This document shows, one piece after another, positions 39,304 to 56,410 of a DNA stretch of 64,000 bases. Origin of the DNA: Ciona savignyi (Eukaryota > Chordata > Ascidiacea > Phlebobranchia > Cionidae); assembly GCA_000149265.1 (NCBI GenBank), contig CH003086.1, positions 299,303-363,302 on the forward strand. The letters are read 5' to 3'. Numbering within the stretch: the first letter of the stretch is position 1; every line of letters starts with the position of its first letter. The notes below the pieces were generated by a model. That model was not told the origin of the DNA and made no database searches. It saw only the letters and a list, made by a program, of their open reading frames with translations. The position numbers and the translations under genes were made by a program.

Positions 39304-39508
39304 TATTTTTTCTTTCATGTTTCCGAAAAAATGTGTTGCTTAAAAACAATAAGTATCTAAATTTACACAATTTTTTGACATACCTGTACTGTATTATGTT
39401 TGGTACTATTATTTTTTTCGGATTTACTGCTAAATTGTCACAATACCAGGTTTTTGACCACTAATTTCATGTATTTTTAGTGATGGCAATTTATTTTCAC
39501 TTAAATTT

Positions 39509-39510
39509 AG
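39509..39510 (+). promoter_or_regulatory. Candidate SL trans-splice acceptor of GABPA
   Basis: CACTTAAATTTAG ends 9 nt before the GABPA ATG (39520), within the 216-bp interval after the TAF11 stop codon. The arrangement fits a downstream operon gene. It is inferred from spacing and consensus only. Confidence 0.45.
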
Positions 39511-39519
39511 GTGCTAAAA

Positions 39520-42500
39520 ATGTCAACAAATAAGGACAGTCTTGAAGGTAAGGACAAACCTCGAAAACCAGTTAATCCTGAAGGTATGTATTCTTTAAAT
39601 CCTAGTCTTTCAATGCTTTAGTATTTTAAACCGAATGCAATTACCAGCACTTCTCTAAGATATTTCAGGACTTTATAAAAACAACTCATTCAAAATTTTA
39701 AAGGATATAATTATTGATTTTATAATGATCTCAGAGCTCATTTGCATTTAAAATAACTTGATTTTCCCTTAAAAATCCCCCAAAACAAGTTAATATAATA
39801 CATTATTAGTTATGACCATTTGTATAAAATAGTTGTACACTTAAAACCAACATAAATTGACCGAGCAACCCATATCAATTAGTTTTGTACTCTTGTATAA
39901 AAAAATACTAAGTGTGATTATATATGAGAGGACCCACATAACATTTGATTTATCATGGAAAATGTGTGTTACAAATACTGATGGACGATGGTTAAAATGT
40001 CGTTGACACTCTCAGTTACAAAATGACTTTTTCATATACAATTTTAAACATAGTTAATATTACAGATGCAGTAATAGTGCAAGACATTGATATTAAAACT
40101 CCTATAAAAGTTTTAAAAGATGTACTAAGTCGTCGGTTGCGTAAATCCAATTTAAGCAAGCATGACATATATCTACAAGATTTTTACCTTGATCCAGATC
40201 TAAGCTTGTTTGAACAAGGTGTACAGGTTTGTATAACTACTGCCATCTTGTCATTCATTTAATGCTTTTACTATTAAGACAAACTTTATGGCAATAAAAA
40301 ATGACTACCGGTAAACAAGTCAACAGGTGACATCAATAATATGTGGTTCTTGTTTTTAGACCACTGGAACTGTTGAACTGAGCATACAAGTACAAAGTAA
40401 TGCTACAAATCCAAAACTAATAATTGTGGAGATAACTAAACCAATGCAAGATATTAAACCAATGAAGCTAGCAACAACAGGTAAGTTGCACTGAGCATTG
40501 TAATACAAAGCCTTCTGAACAATGCTCAATTGTTTGTTCCCAAAACTCTCTTTTAGCATGTACAATAATTTTTGATTATAACGCAGACAAGAAGAAAAGA
40601 AAATTTATTTTCCAAGATCTACCCAAACAGGCAGAGAATGAGAATGACTTGGAAATACCAGGAGATCCACTAGTATGGCGAAAAACACATGTAAATATTT
40701 ATGGGTCCCATTTTAAAAAATAGGACACATTGTTTTTGTCTTTTTTTTGTCAAACGCTTGACAGGCCTGGCATGTCCCCCGACTTCTACCAGAAGGAATA
40801 ATGCACTTACAATGAAACGTTGTCATTTGTTAGACACATGGTCTAGGTCTAGATATGCAGAAACCAAAATTTTGGGTGATCAATTCAGCCGATTTCCCCT
40901 GGGACGTTATAAACCAAACGGTATTTTTTCTAAAGAAATAGCTTTTTTTGACATAGCGCATAAACAGCTGCTCTAATTTGAATCAGATTTGATAGAATGT
41001 AAGTGCATTAGCCATTGATTTAACTCCTAGAAGAAATAAAAAAGATACTTAGAGAAATACCCTAAAAAAACGATTTTGTTCTCAAATCATGATTGTGATA
41101 GGCATGCCATGTCGCCCCGACATCTACCAAAATGAGTAATGAATCGCAATGAAACTTTGTCATTTGTTAGACAACATGGTCTAGATATGCAGAAACCAAT
41201 TTGGGTGATAAATCCAGGGGAATTCCCCTCGGACATTATAAACTTAAACAGTATTTTTTTCTAAAAAATCGATTTTTTGGGCATAGCGCTTGAACGCCTA
41301 ATTTTATTGAGATTTGGTGGAATGTTGGACCGTTAGCCACTTCTTTGCCAATTAAAAGATAGAAAACATTTACTTACGGTAATTCCTTTAAACACGAAGT
41401 TATGTTCCGGAATCATGATTGTGACAAGCATCTCATTTTTCCACGACATCTACCAGAGGGGTTAGTGAAACGCAATAAAACTTTGTAAATTATTAGACAA
41501 CTTATTCTAGGGGATTCCCCTGAGATTAAAAACCAAAACAGTCTATTTTCTAAAAAAATCTCTTTTTTTTAGCATAGCGTTAGAACAGCTGCTTCAATTT
41601 TGATTAGATTTGGTGATTGTTAGTGCGGTAGCCGCCGATGTATCAATGAGAAAAAATAAATAAAATACAAAGGAAAATCCCTAAAAAGGATTTGTTTCTG
41701 AATCATGATTATGACAAGCAAGCCATATCCCCCCGACATCCCCAACAAGATTTTGTTAAATCAGATTTTAACTTTAAGAATTCTTAGATAACATGACCCA
41801 GATGTAAAAACAGAATTTTTTGTACTAAACCCCGGGAAATTCCCCTAAGCCATAAAAAACTAAATCGGGCTGTTTTGAAATTTAGCTTCGTTTCATTACA
41901 GTACTTGACAACAGGCTTTAACTTAAAACATTTGTGTTGAAATGTTTGTTTATTTAACATGATGGTTTTTTAACCACACATGGGAAGGAAGTTTGGTTTG
42001 ATCACTATGTGACCTATACGTTTATGCTGGCAGAAAAAAAAACTATGGCACTCTGGTTAAAACTTTCTGGAATGTTGGATAACATGGACCTGACGTGCAC
42101 AAATCTGACAATAACATATTATGTGTAATAAACATTGATAACAAGATTGAATTGTTACCTCAGGGACCCATGCGTTTATGCTTGCAGATTGCAGAAACAA
42201 ACTACATACTCGGTGTATAAAATACGAAATAGTAGGGGACCGAGTACCTTACCATAGGGACCCAAATATCAGTGTATTGGGAAGTGATTCAATTATCAAT
42301 AAAATATATTTAAATGTGTATGTACGATACAGTATTTTATAAAGTGGGTAAACAAAGAGCATGATATTTTTTAACCAGGGCATTCAAATAAATAAAAAAT
42401 TGCTTGCATAGAGGTGGTTTACCAGAAATATTAAAGTATCCATATCCATACATATGAGATACCGGTACACTACTTTAATCTATAAAAAGTTTTATTTAAA

Positions 42501-43529
42501 AAAATGCTTTAGTGGTAAGTTGTTTTTATTGCAGGTGTACCAATGGATGGTTTGGGTTGCCAAAGAGTTCAGTTTGGACAGCAGTATAATCATGGACCCT
42601 AATATAGATGGCATACAACTAAACAGCATGACACAGAATGATTTTGTAGCAAATTTTGCATATGGAAATGTTCTGTGGTCGCACCTTGCACTTTTAAAGG
42701 TGTTGTAAATTTTGCATTGTATATTGCTTTTTAATCTTATTATTATAACTATGTTATAGAAATTATCTGAATCTGCTGCTGCTATAAAATTGGATGAAGC
42801 TAAAACTTTGTCTCTGGACCAGGTTTGTTATTGTTTAAAGTGAACCTATTAAATTAAAGATTTAAAGTTCAATAAATAATTTGTTCCAGTTGTCTGCTGT
42901 CACAACAATGATACAACCCGAGCAACCAAAAGAACCTAGAAGAGATTATTCTGTATTTGCAAAAAATTACTCAAGCCCAAAGTAGTGTGTTCATTATGTT
43001 CTGATATAGTACTAAACATTGACATTCACTCAGGGTTGCCAGTAACGGACAAACACAACTATGGCAATTTCTTCTTGAGCTACTAACAGATGCCGACAGC
43101 TCAGATTGTATTATGTGGGTGGGAGATACTGGAGAATTTAAGCTTATGGCCCCTGAAATTGTTGCACAAAAATGGGGTTTAAGAAAGAACAAGCCATCCA
43201 TGAATTACGAGAAACTTTCAAGGGCACTGCGATATTACTATGATGGAGACATGATTTCGAAGGTTAGAACTTTAGTGCATAATACCTGCCAACTTAATTG
43301 TAACGTTATGTGGCACTGTTAATTTTAAACTTTTTAGGTTCCCGGAAAACGTTTTGTTTACAAATTTGTATGTAACCTGAAACAACTCGTGGGCTATAAT
43401 GCTTGTGAGTTAAACAAGTTAGTGACAGAATGTATGCAAAGACGGCAGTTAGGGGCTGCCAGCAATGTTGATGAATACCTTCGTGACCCTGATGCAGATG
43501 TTACATTGCTACTGGGGCCAGCAACGTGA
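39520..43529 (+). CDS. GABPA: GABPA, GA-binding protein alpha, ETS-family transcription factor
   Basis: Sequence-specific nuclear activator that binds GGAA sites through its ETS domain, in vertebrates as a complex with the ankyrin-repeat partner GABPB. Exons: 39520-39583, 40066-40226, 40360-40480, 40587-40690, 42535-42699, 42760-42822, 42890-42981, 43034-43262, 43338-43529. They total 1191 nt, so 396 residues with all phases consistent. Domains in order: the GABPA-specific N-terminal OST domain ([20 protein letters not shown], then [11 protein letters not shown]); the Pointed/SAM domain ([21 protein letters not shown]); and the ETS domain ([60 protein letters not shown]). The OST domain separates GABPA from other ETS factors. 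Repeat A fills the intron before the Pointed exon. The C-terminal tail after the ETS domain is shorter than in vertebrates. Confidence 0.96.
40700..42275 (+). mobile_element. Dispersed repeat A, copy 3 (GABPA intron)
   Basis: Direct-orientation copy with four subunits (cores near 40775, 41115, 41440 and 41732). It begins ATGGGTCCCATT only about 10 bp after the exon at 40690 and ends near CATAGGGACCCA. The end motifs are inverted relative to each other, which hints at short terminal inverted repeats. Confidence 0.8.
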
Positions 43530-43930
43530 ATCCTGTAAACTATATCTATGTCTACACACTACAGCTTCAAGAGAACATGGCATTGTAAGGGATGGTGATT
43601 TAAAACCAATCTAACATTTTAAGAACGATTTTTGTTTATTAAGAAGTAATATAAATAAGTGCTAAAATGCTTGTTTGTGCTATTTCTTTGATTTTTACAA
43701 ACTCAAATTCTTGTTTAGTTTTTTGATTTCATAAATTTCTTCTGTGAACCTGGAGTTGTAATTGGCACTATTTTCCATTGAAAATTTTGACATCTGAAAA
43801 ACTTTAGATTAAGTCCTTGTAACCTACAGATAAAACAAACTGTCACCTGATTCAGCATTTTAGCACCAAAATACTAAAACACCCTAAAAAATATAGAATT
43901 TCCACCCGGAGCACAAGATTGCTGTGAAAA
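43530..43930. other. GABPA 3' flank
   Basis: AT-rich non-coding sequence, presumably the 3' UTR. No canonical AATAAA was found. Confidence 0.5.
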
Positions 43931-43934
43931 ACCT

Positions 43935-44290
43935 GTCATAATTTGTTCAAACATTTTCCTTGCTTTGTTGTCCAGATTTGGACTTTTATAATCATTCCAT
44001 TCGCGGTTGGGAAAAGATTACCTGCTTGTGAATGGCTTGCTCTTGTTCCGTTGGTATCATAATTTTGTTTTTTATCTTTGTTTCCCAGAACTTCATAAGC
44101 TTCTGAGATTTGTTAAAACTTTTGTGTACCTAGTTTACTGCCAGCGTTTGAATCCGGGTGGTACTTTTATGCAAGTTGTTTATACCAACAGGGTTACAGA
44201 GGTTACTCTGGATATTGGTACAAAAAAACAATGTCTCTTGATCGGCACTCCTAATCTCGGTTCTGATCTGTATTGTATAAGGTAAATTCA
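43935..44290 (-). pseudogene. Decayed J-domain (DnaJ-type) gene fragment
   Basis: Read on the minus strand, the segment encodes YKQLA, a stop, KYHPDSNAGSKLGTQKF, a stop, and QISEAYEVLGNKDKKQNYD. This is the end of helix II, the HPD loop (codons 44152-44160) and helix III of a J domain. In-frame TAA codons lie at 44167-44169 and 44113-44115. Coding-like sequence with many Lys and Asn continues in another frame at 43937-44005. J domains stimulate Hsp70 ATPase, but this copy cannot make one as read. The parent gene is not identifiable from the fragment. Confidence 0.55.
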
Positions 44291-44335
44291 GTGAAAGTGT
44301 AAATGCATATGGCTTGGTACAGCCTGGAAAGCTTA

Positions 44336-44395
44336 GTTTAGTTTATTCATTTTTTGCCCCAGTTTTTAAAAATGGCAAACGAAGAGCATTTCTAC
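44336..44395 (-). repeat. Short dispersed repeat with TAAAC-rich tail, copy 1
   Basis: About 55 bp nearly identical in inverse orientation to 51283-51340 (minus strand: TTGCCATTTTTAAA, GGGCAAAAAATGAATAAAC, TAAACTAA tail). It is possibly the 3' end of an unidentified retroposon. Confidence 0.65.
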
Positions 44396-45047
44396 CACAA
44401 CTATTGGTATAATTTTATTTCTGGTACTGGTACGTTTTGCTAAACTAGACTCAATACAGGTGGTGTATGCGTTAAATACAATTTAGGAATTTCTATTAGA
44501 TTTTACACTTTTGGTCATGTAAAATTCCATACAAAAATGAAAATTGCAAGGTCCCGACCTGGAATTATTACTGTGCAACATCGTAAAATATCCAGAGGAA
44601 AATTTTCTGTATATAATTCTTAGAATACTATTTTTTGGAGTATTGTTACTAACTAAAAGATACAGATATAGTTGATAAAGATAATTGTCCTAGAAATCAT
44701 GCAGAGCAGTTAATTTTCTTTTAAACATACAGGTACCTGTAATAATTTAAGCAGTTCACCATCAAGACAGACAAATGAAATCGATTGTGTTCTTATTCTA
44801 AAAGAGACGATAAAATATGATAGAGAACACAAGGATATTTTTATCTACATTCGATCTATTTTTTGAGTTACCTCAGCTTTGACAGCGTCATATTGTCAAA
44901 ATAATATGTGCCATAAACTATATTATGAAAACCTACAGTCATTGGTATACATCGTTTACTAGTACGGTAGTTTAAAAAGATAAAAAAAATATTTTTTATC
45001 ACTTTTGCTGTTGCTCCTCTAGGGACACCCAAAGTGTTGTAATACTT

Positions 45048-45345
45048 GTCCGGCCCGTTGGTCTAGCGGTCAAGTGCGTCGCCTTTCAATCGAAAGGTTG
45101 CAGGTGCGAAATTGGTCGCTAGCTAGTCGGTTGTGTCGTTGGGTAAGGCACTTTACGGACATTGCCTGAACCCAGCAGATAAATGGGTTCTACCAAATTG
45201 AAGGAACGTGTCTATCATAGGCCTATATAACACACTATAATAGCTCCGGTAACCCGACGGTGGGCGCGAGCTGATCTGACGATTGCCCGTATGTTAACCC
45301 CCTTGGTTTTCCCATTCACGGGGATAAACATGACTATCCTACTTT
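45048..45345 (+). mobile_element. tRNA-derived SINE, full length
   Basis: The copy starts with CCGGCCCGTTGGTCTAGCGG, then AAAGGTTGCAGGTGCGAAAT and TCGCTAGCTAGTCGG. It continues with GGCACTTTACGGACATTGCC and GGTAACCCGACGGTGGGCGC, and ends at TATCCTA. Confidence 0.93.
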
Positions 45346-45879
45346 AGGGAAAAATATAGGACTTGAACCGTCGATGTGACGAAAAAATCCGTAACCCTAT
45401 ACTGCTTAAGTACATTCCTGCAAAGTCGTGGAAATGCTTGAAGCAAAATACGCAACATGCTTATGACTGTACAGAAAGTTAATCTTTTGCATCCTGTAAC
45501 ATTTTGGCCAACGACGGTCGATGTTTTTGTCAGCAAGTTAAGTACGCGTTGGTAATTTATGAACGAAAATTATTGGCCACATGGTAGCGCAAAGTGACGA
45601 CTTGTGACACTTTTGGCGAGGTTAAAGGTTCCCAGCACGCTGCTAAATTTGGGTGATTTTACTGAATTATGACGATGGCCAACCATCTTAAAAGAACACG
45701 ACGTCACGAATCAATAGTATTCAAGAAAACATCACAGTGGACGAAAAGCAAACTAAAACGCTACACAACCCCCTCCCCAAAACAAAATTTTCGCCCTCAA
45801 AATTAAAGATGTGGTAAAAAATGTTTATCAACATGGGCTGACTTCGCAGAGATCGTAATCTTTTAAATATGCAGGTAGA

Positions 45880-47080
45880 ATTCTAGTCCGGCCGTACCGA
45901 CAAAATGTAGAAGGGGGTTTTCTAGGTTTTTACACATTCTGTTTTTACTGGTCGTACTATTTGACTTCAGTACGTAACAACATCATCTATGTAAACAAGG
46001 CAATCCTTCCACAGTACGTCTTCCTTTTTATCAGTACGACTGGAGACGACCACGAGCTTGCACTACGTTACCTTGCAGCATTCGTTTAACTTTATCTTTC
46101 ATTTTCGGCAAGGCTTTGATTTTCCCAACCTAGACGAAGTGGAGCCTGGCAAATGGGTTTGGCGTCTTCAGTGATGTGGCCCGCAAGTTTGGAGCAGTTG
46201 TTCCTTGAAGGTTTGAAGCGCCGTAGGCTATATATTGGCTCACCGACATATTCTTTCGTCGATTGTAGTTTGGCGTTTTGTTAAGAATCGATATTGCCGT
46301 CCCGCTATCAATGTAAAGATTATATGGTTGTTTCCCACGTCACACTGCAATATCCAACCCCAAATATATATGAATTTTCTCCAGCCATTTTTAAATTCAG
46401 GACCGATGGTATGGCCACCACATTGATCACATGTTTATTTCAACGACTATTTACGGCAGAATTTCCATTTTTACACGGCACTGTACTTTCCAGTGGCCGT
46501 AACGCCCATTGTTATGAACGTTTGGCGGCGCTAAATGTTGATCCACTGGCAGGTCTTTGCGGATGTGTCTCGAATATGATGAATAAGCTTTAATTACTAA
46601 TTTCCGTAATCGCGTGGCAAAGGCAGTCTAAGTTTCCTTAAGCTCCTTTCTGGCGTATTTATACAGTTCCTTTAACGTATAGGCTACGGCTACAAGCCCG
46701 GTATTGCCGATAAAATGTACTGGCCAATACATCATGGCAAGATTAGCTTCAATATCCAAGGCGTTGCCAGTCAAGGCGGCAGCTGTAATCACAGTTCACT
46801 CTACTCTTACTCCCTATGGGTTGGCTTTGCCACGTTCAAAAACGTCAAACGTTGCCGAAAACGCCACCAAACCAACTTTCGTCTTTTAGCACTAGCTCTA
46901 GCAAGCTTTGTGTTTATCTTCTCTAATTTTGTTGTTAACGCCGCGGCTTGTTGGGATAAGAATTCTGTCTTCTGTTCAGTCATAGTACTGTTTATCTTAA
47001 CGCAATATGAAAATAGGGTCCTGGCACGATCGCCAATTGAAGTGATTCGACTTGAAGTTCGATAACCACTCCGGTCGACA
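45880..47080 (-). mobile_element. Decayed Gypsy-type LTR retroelement (gag/pol remnant)
   Basis: On the minus strand, in the order expected for a Gypsy element, there are three remnants. First, a zinc-knuckle-like GRYGHWKVQC near 46490-46520. Second, an aspartic-protease LYIDSGTA near 46290-46320. Third, the reverse-transcriptase region, with HITEDAKPICQAP near 46150-46190 and VYIDDVV near 45970-45990. Frames are interrupted by many stops, and the reverse transcriptase lacks most of the sequence between the LVKK-like motif and the YIDD box. Nothing here could be functional. Confidence 0.65.
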
Positions 47081-47109
47081 CATATATATTAAAACAAGAA
47101 AATTAAAAC

Positions 47110-47345
47110 ATGTACTAAACAGCTGGTCTCTTAGCGTTTCAGCACAATTTATTTCACTTTTGCTACAACGAAACTGCCTTTTTCAGCGACAACGAAACTG
47201 CCTTACCAAAAAGGTTCAATCAAAAAGTATAGAAAATTAGGCAATCAAATCGGAGATATATAAACAAGAGAACAAACCAATATCAAATAATTTACGAAAC
47301 AAGAAAGTAACGGAAAATCGGCGAGCGTCCAAAAATGCAAAGAAT
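47110..47345 (-). repeat. LTR-like repeat next to the decayed retroelement
   Basis: It is similar in inverse orientation to 52565-52785 (shared GCACAATTT, GGCAATC, AGTAACGGAAAATCGGC and CGTCCAAAAATGCAAAGAAT). It lies directly upstream of the decayed gag/pol on the minus strand, where a 5' LTR would be. The assignment is inferred. Confidence 0.5.
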
Positions 47346-47864
47346 TTCCATCAACGACATAAAAATAATAGAAAACTTTGTACACTCATTAGGAACTCAG
47401 TCAGTCTGGTGCTCGGAATACACTATGTTTATAATTTATCTGCAGACTTGGGATCTGATTGTCAGTGATGGGAATCCAGTGTGGCTAGTGTTTGGTGTCG
47501 GAATTAAATTACAACTTAATATAAATTAAACGGTTTCAATATTTGATTTCATTTTAAATTCGAGGGCCAATACTTAATTCCTAATAAGTTATAATGGAAT
47601 ACCGAGACCCAACACTAAATTCCCAATGAGTTAAAATGGAATTCCTAGACGTAATATTGGGGTATTTCCGGATATAAATATTATTAATATTCACGTTTTT
47701 ATAGAGTTTTCCCCAATTATTTCCTTGGATGTAGCCCTTGCAAATATCTACAATTTGATATAGAGTTTATATACAATAATCATGGTTGGCTATATGCACG
47801 GAAACTTCTGAATACAGATAAATAGTAAAGGGTATAAAGGCTACAACATATTCAAAGAAACTAG

Positions 47865-47930
47865 TTTCGCACCTGCAACCTTTCGATTGAAAGGCGACGC
47901 ACTTAACCGCTAGACCAACCGGATAGTTAA
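47865..47930 (-). mobile_element. SINE fragment (tRNA-like head only)
   Basis: Only the head of the SINE family is present. On the minus strand it reads CCGGTTGGTCTAGCGGTTAA to AAAGGTTGCAGGTGCGAAAC. It could be mistaken for a tRNA gene, but the sequence beyond the B-box region does not complete a cloverleaf. Confidence 0.8.
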
Positions 47931-48045
47931 TAAAATTGTCTAAGCTAAATAAATAAAATTGAATATGAGACAATTGGAATCTGAAGGTAATGAAGAAATA
48001 AGAAATATGGGGTAGGAAATCAATATGCTGGGTTAGGGATAGTAC

Positions 48046-48282
48046 TGTGGGGATTAGCTATGTTAACTCTAGCGGCCCACCAAATACCAGGCTTGTAGAC
48101 TGTAGTCGTATGCTATCGTAGTCCAAGAACAAACATGCGACCACTCTCGAGCAGGTCTCGTCGTGTAATAATAATCTCAAAGTCGAACACAAAGTCGCGA
48201 CACAAAGTCGGGGGATAGAACAGATGCGAGAAAGGTTTAAACATAAAAGGCAACAATGGGTTAAAAAATACAGAACGCCACA
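48046..48282 (-). repeat. 3' LTR (237 bp)
   Basis: It differs from the other LTR by a 7-bp duplication (GACTGTA near 48097) and apparently one substitution (CAGATGCG against CAGAAGCG). That indicates a recent insertion. Confidence 0.9.
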
Positions 48283-48412
48283 AGACTTCCCTTTGTCATT
48301 TTTTTTTTTTTTTTTTTTTTTTTTTATATATAAAAGGGAATTGTATAGACTTTCCCACATGCATGTGTAGGAGACAAAATCATATGTATGGGCGCGTGTA
48401 GAAGACAAAACT

Positions 48413-48505
48413 GTGGTATATGTATAGATGTTCGTGTGGCATATGTATAGATGTTCGTGTGGCATATGTATACATGTTTGTGTGGCATATGTATAGGGTT
48501 GTTGT
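48413..48505. repeat. 23-bp minisatellite inside the LTR element
   Basis: About three and a half copies of CATATGTATAGATGTTCGTG plus TGG lie between the pol remnant and the 3' LTR. A T-run of about 27 bases sits at 48299-48325. Confidence 0.85.
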
Positions 48506-48776
48506 TGTGCACCAGTAGGTTGTACTAATCAGGCTCTGGCTTCGTGACGTTGCCTTTCGTGCGCGTCCCGATAACTACACAGTCGTTTCCCAATAAAAGT
48601 CGGAAGTTTTGTTGTATGCCGCCCGTGCCAGTCAAGGGGCCACCCAAAACCAACCAAAACAACGTAGCAGGTGAACCAGGGTAAAATGGGAAGTTAGTAA
48701 AACTAGGGGTTGGTGAGAAAACGAATAGTCGAGTAGGTGGAGGGTGAGAATCAGGGCTACTTTGGAGACTCGCTTC

Positions 48777-49265
48777 CTAAAGGTGCGTTTCATACACGGA
48801 AAAGCGTGCGGGCCTATGTATAACGCGTCCGACACGTGTTCGTCGAACGGGTGAATCGTGGATGGGTAGGTGTGTAATCGAGTGCCGTGTGTTCTCGGGA
48901 ATCCGGTGCGGTTGTGGTAGAAAAACTGAGTCGTTGTCGAGCAACGTAGTAGCAATGTCGTTTTCACCTTCGACTCGAGGAAATTCAGCGCTAGGTAATG
49001 AGTCCTCTCCGCCTGTGATATCGAACAAAGCACAAGCAGGTTTCAAACGATCAACGGAGACTGTAGTCGTGTGTGTGACAAAATCGATTATAAAGTACTT
49101 GTTGGACCTGTCAATAACGCGAAAAGGTCCGTCGTACGGGCGCTGCAGTGATCGCCTCACTTTGTCCACCCGTACAAACACATGTGAACACGTCCATAGT
49201 TGTGGGGGGATGTAAGAAGAAGTGTCGCAAGGGGGTCGAGTTGGAATTGGTCGCAGGGAGTCCAT
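48777..49265 (-). CDS. Pol C-terminal remnant (integrase C-terminal region), 162 residues
   Basis: An intact frame between the two LTRs, beginning with ATG about 25 bp after the primer-binding site. Its first half holds the segment typical of Gypsy integrase C-termini: THVFVR-like HVFVRVDKVRRSLQRPYDGP, then the VSVDRLKPA end of the SH3-like fold. The second half is a hydrophilic tail. Gag, protease, reverse transcriptase, RNase H and the integrase catalytic core are all absent. Whether the short product is made is unknown; the ATG may simply be an internal codon brought near the LTR by the deletion. Confidence 0.8.
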   Translation of the reverse strand: MDSLRPIPTRPPCDTSSYIPPQLWTCSHVFVRVDKVRRSLQRPYDGPFRVIDRSNKYFIIDFVTHTTTVSVDRLKPACALFDITGGEDSLPSAEFPRVEGENDIATTLLDNDSVFLPQPHRIPENTRHSITHLPIHDSPVRRTRVGRVIHRPARFSVYETHL

Positions 49266-49307
49266 TCTGTCTCTTAGCTCGTTTAAGAACGTCCCGGGGT
49301 TACCACT

Positions 49308-49537
49308 TGTGGGGATTAGCTATGTTAACTCTAGCGGCCCACCAAATACCAGGCTTGTAGTCGTATGCTATCGTAGTCCAAGAACAAACATGCGACCACT
49401 CTCGAGCAGGTCTCGTCGTGTAATAATAATCTCAAAGTCGAACACAAAGTCGCGACACAAAGTCGGGGGATAGAACAGAAGCGAGAAAGGTTTAAACATA
49501 AAAGGCAACAATGGGTTAAAAAATACAGAACGCCACA
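49308..49537 (-). repeat. 5' LTR (230 bp)
   Basis: It is upstream of the pol remnant on the minus strand. The terminal TGTGG/CCACA inverted repeat is present. The adjacent internal sequence starts with the candidate primer-binding site. Confidence 0.9.
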
Positions 49538-49669
49538 GTACCATAGGAAAATATATTCTGAATTTTATTTTTTTCAAAAATCTTAAGGTTTATCATACTT
49601 CTGCTACAGAAAGAAACTTAGTTTTAACATTGCATTTGTGACATTTTGACAACTTTCATGAAATAGACA

Positions 49670-56410
<6,741 letters not shown>

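Larger units (their letters stand above)
48046..49537 (-). mobile_element. Internally deleted Gypsy-type LTR retrotransposon with intact ends
   Basis: Two direct LTRs (48046-48282 and 49308-49537) begin TGTGGGG and end CGCCACA. They are flanked by the 4-bp duplication GTAC (48042-48045 and 49538-49541). Orientation is minus: a candidate primer-binding site TGGTAACCCCGGGAC lies at 49291-49305, two bases inside the 5' LTR, and a purine tract (AAAGGGAAG) abuts the 3' LTR. Only the end of pol remains between them. It lies about 130 bp upstream of the TMEM185 start codon. Confidence 0.9.

Noticed and set aside
44007-44285. 92-codon plus-strand frame after GABPA
   Set aside because: It is antisense to the J-domain relic and has no recognisable domain.
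46235-47065. Plus-strand frames at 46235-46593 and 46704-47065 with hydrophobic segments
   Set aside because: The complementary strand carries retroelement protease and zinc-knuckle motifs in the expected order, so these are antisense frames.
47865-47930. Apparent tRNA gene (CCGGTTGGTCTAGCGGTTAA with a B-box-like region)
   Set aside because: The sequence is the head of the SINE family and does not close a cloverleaf acceptor stem.
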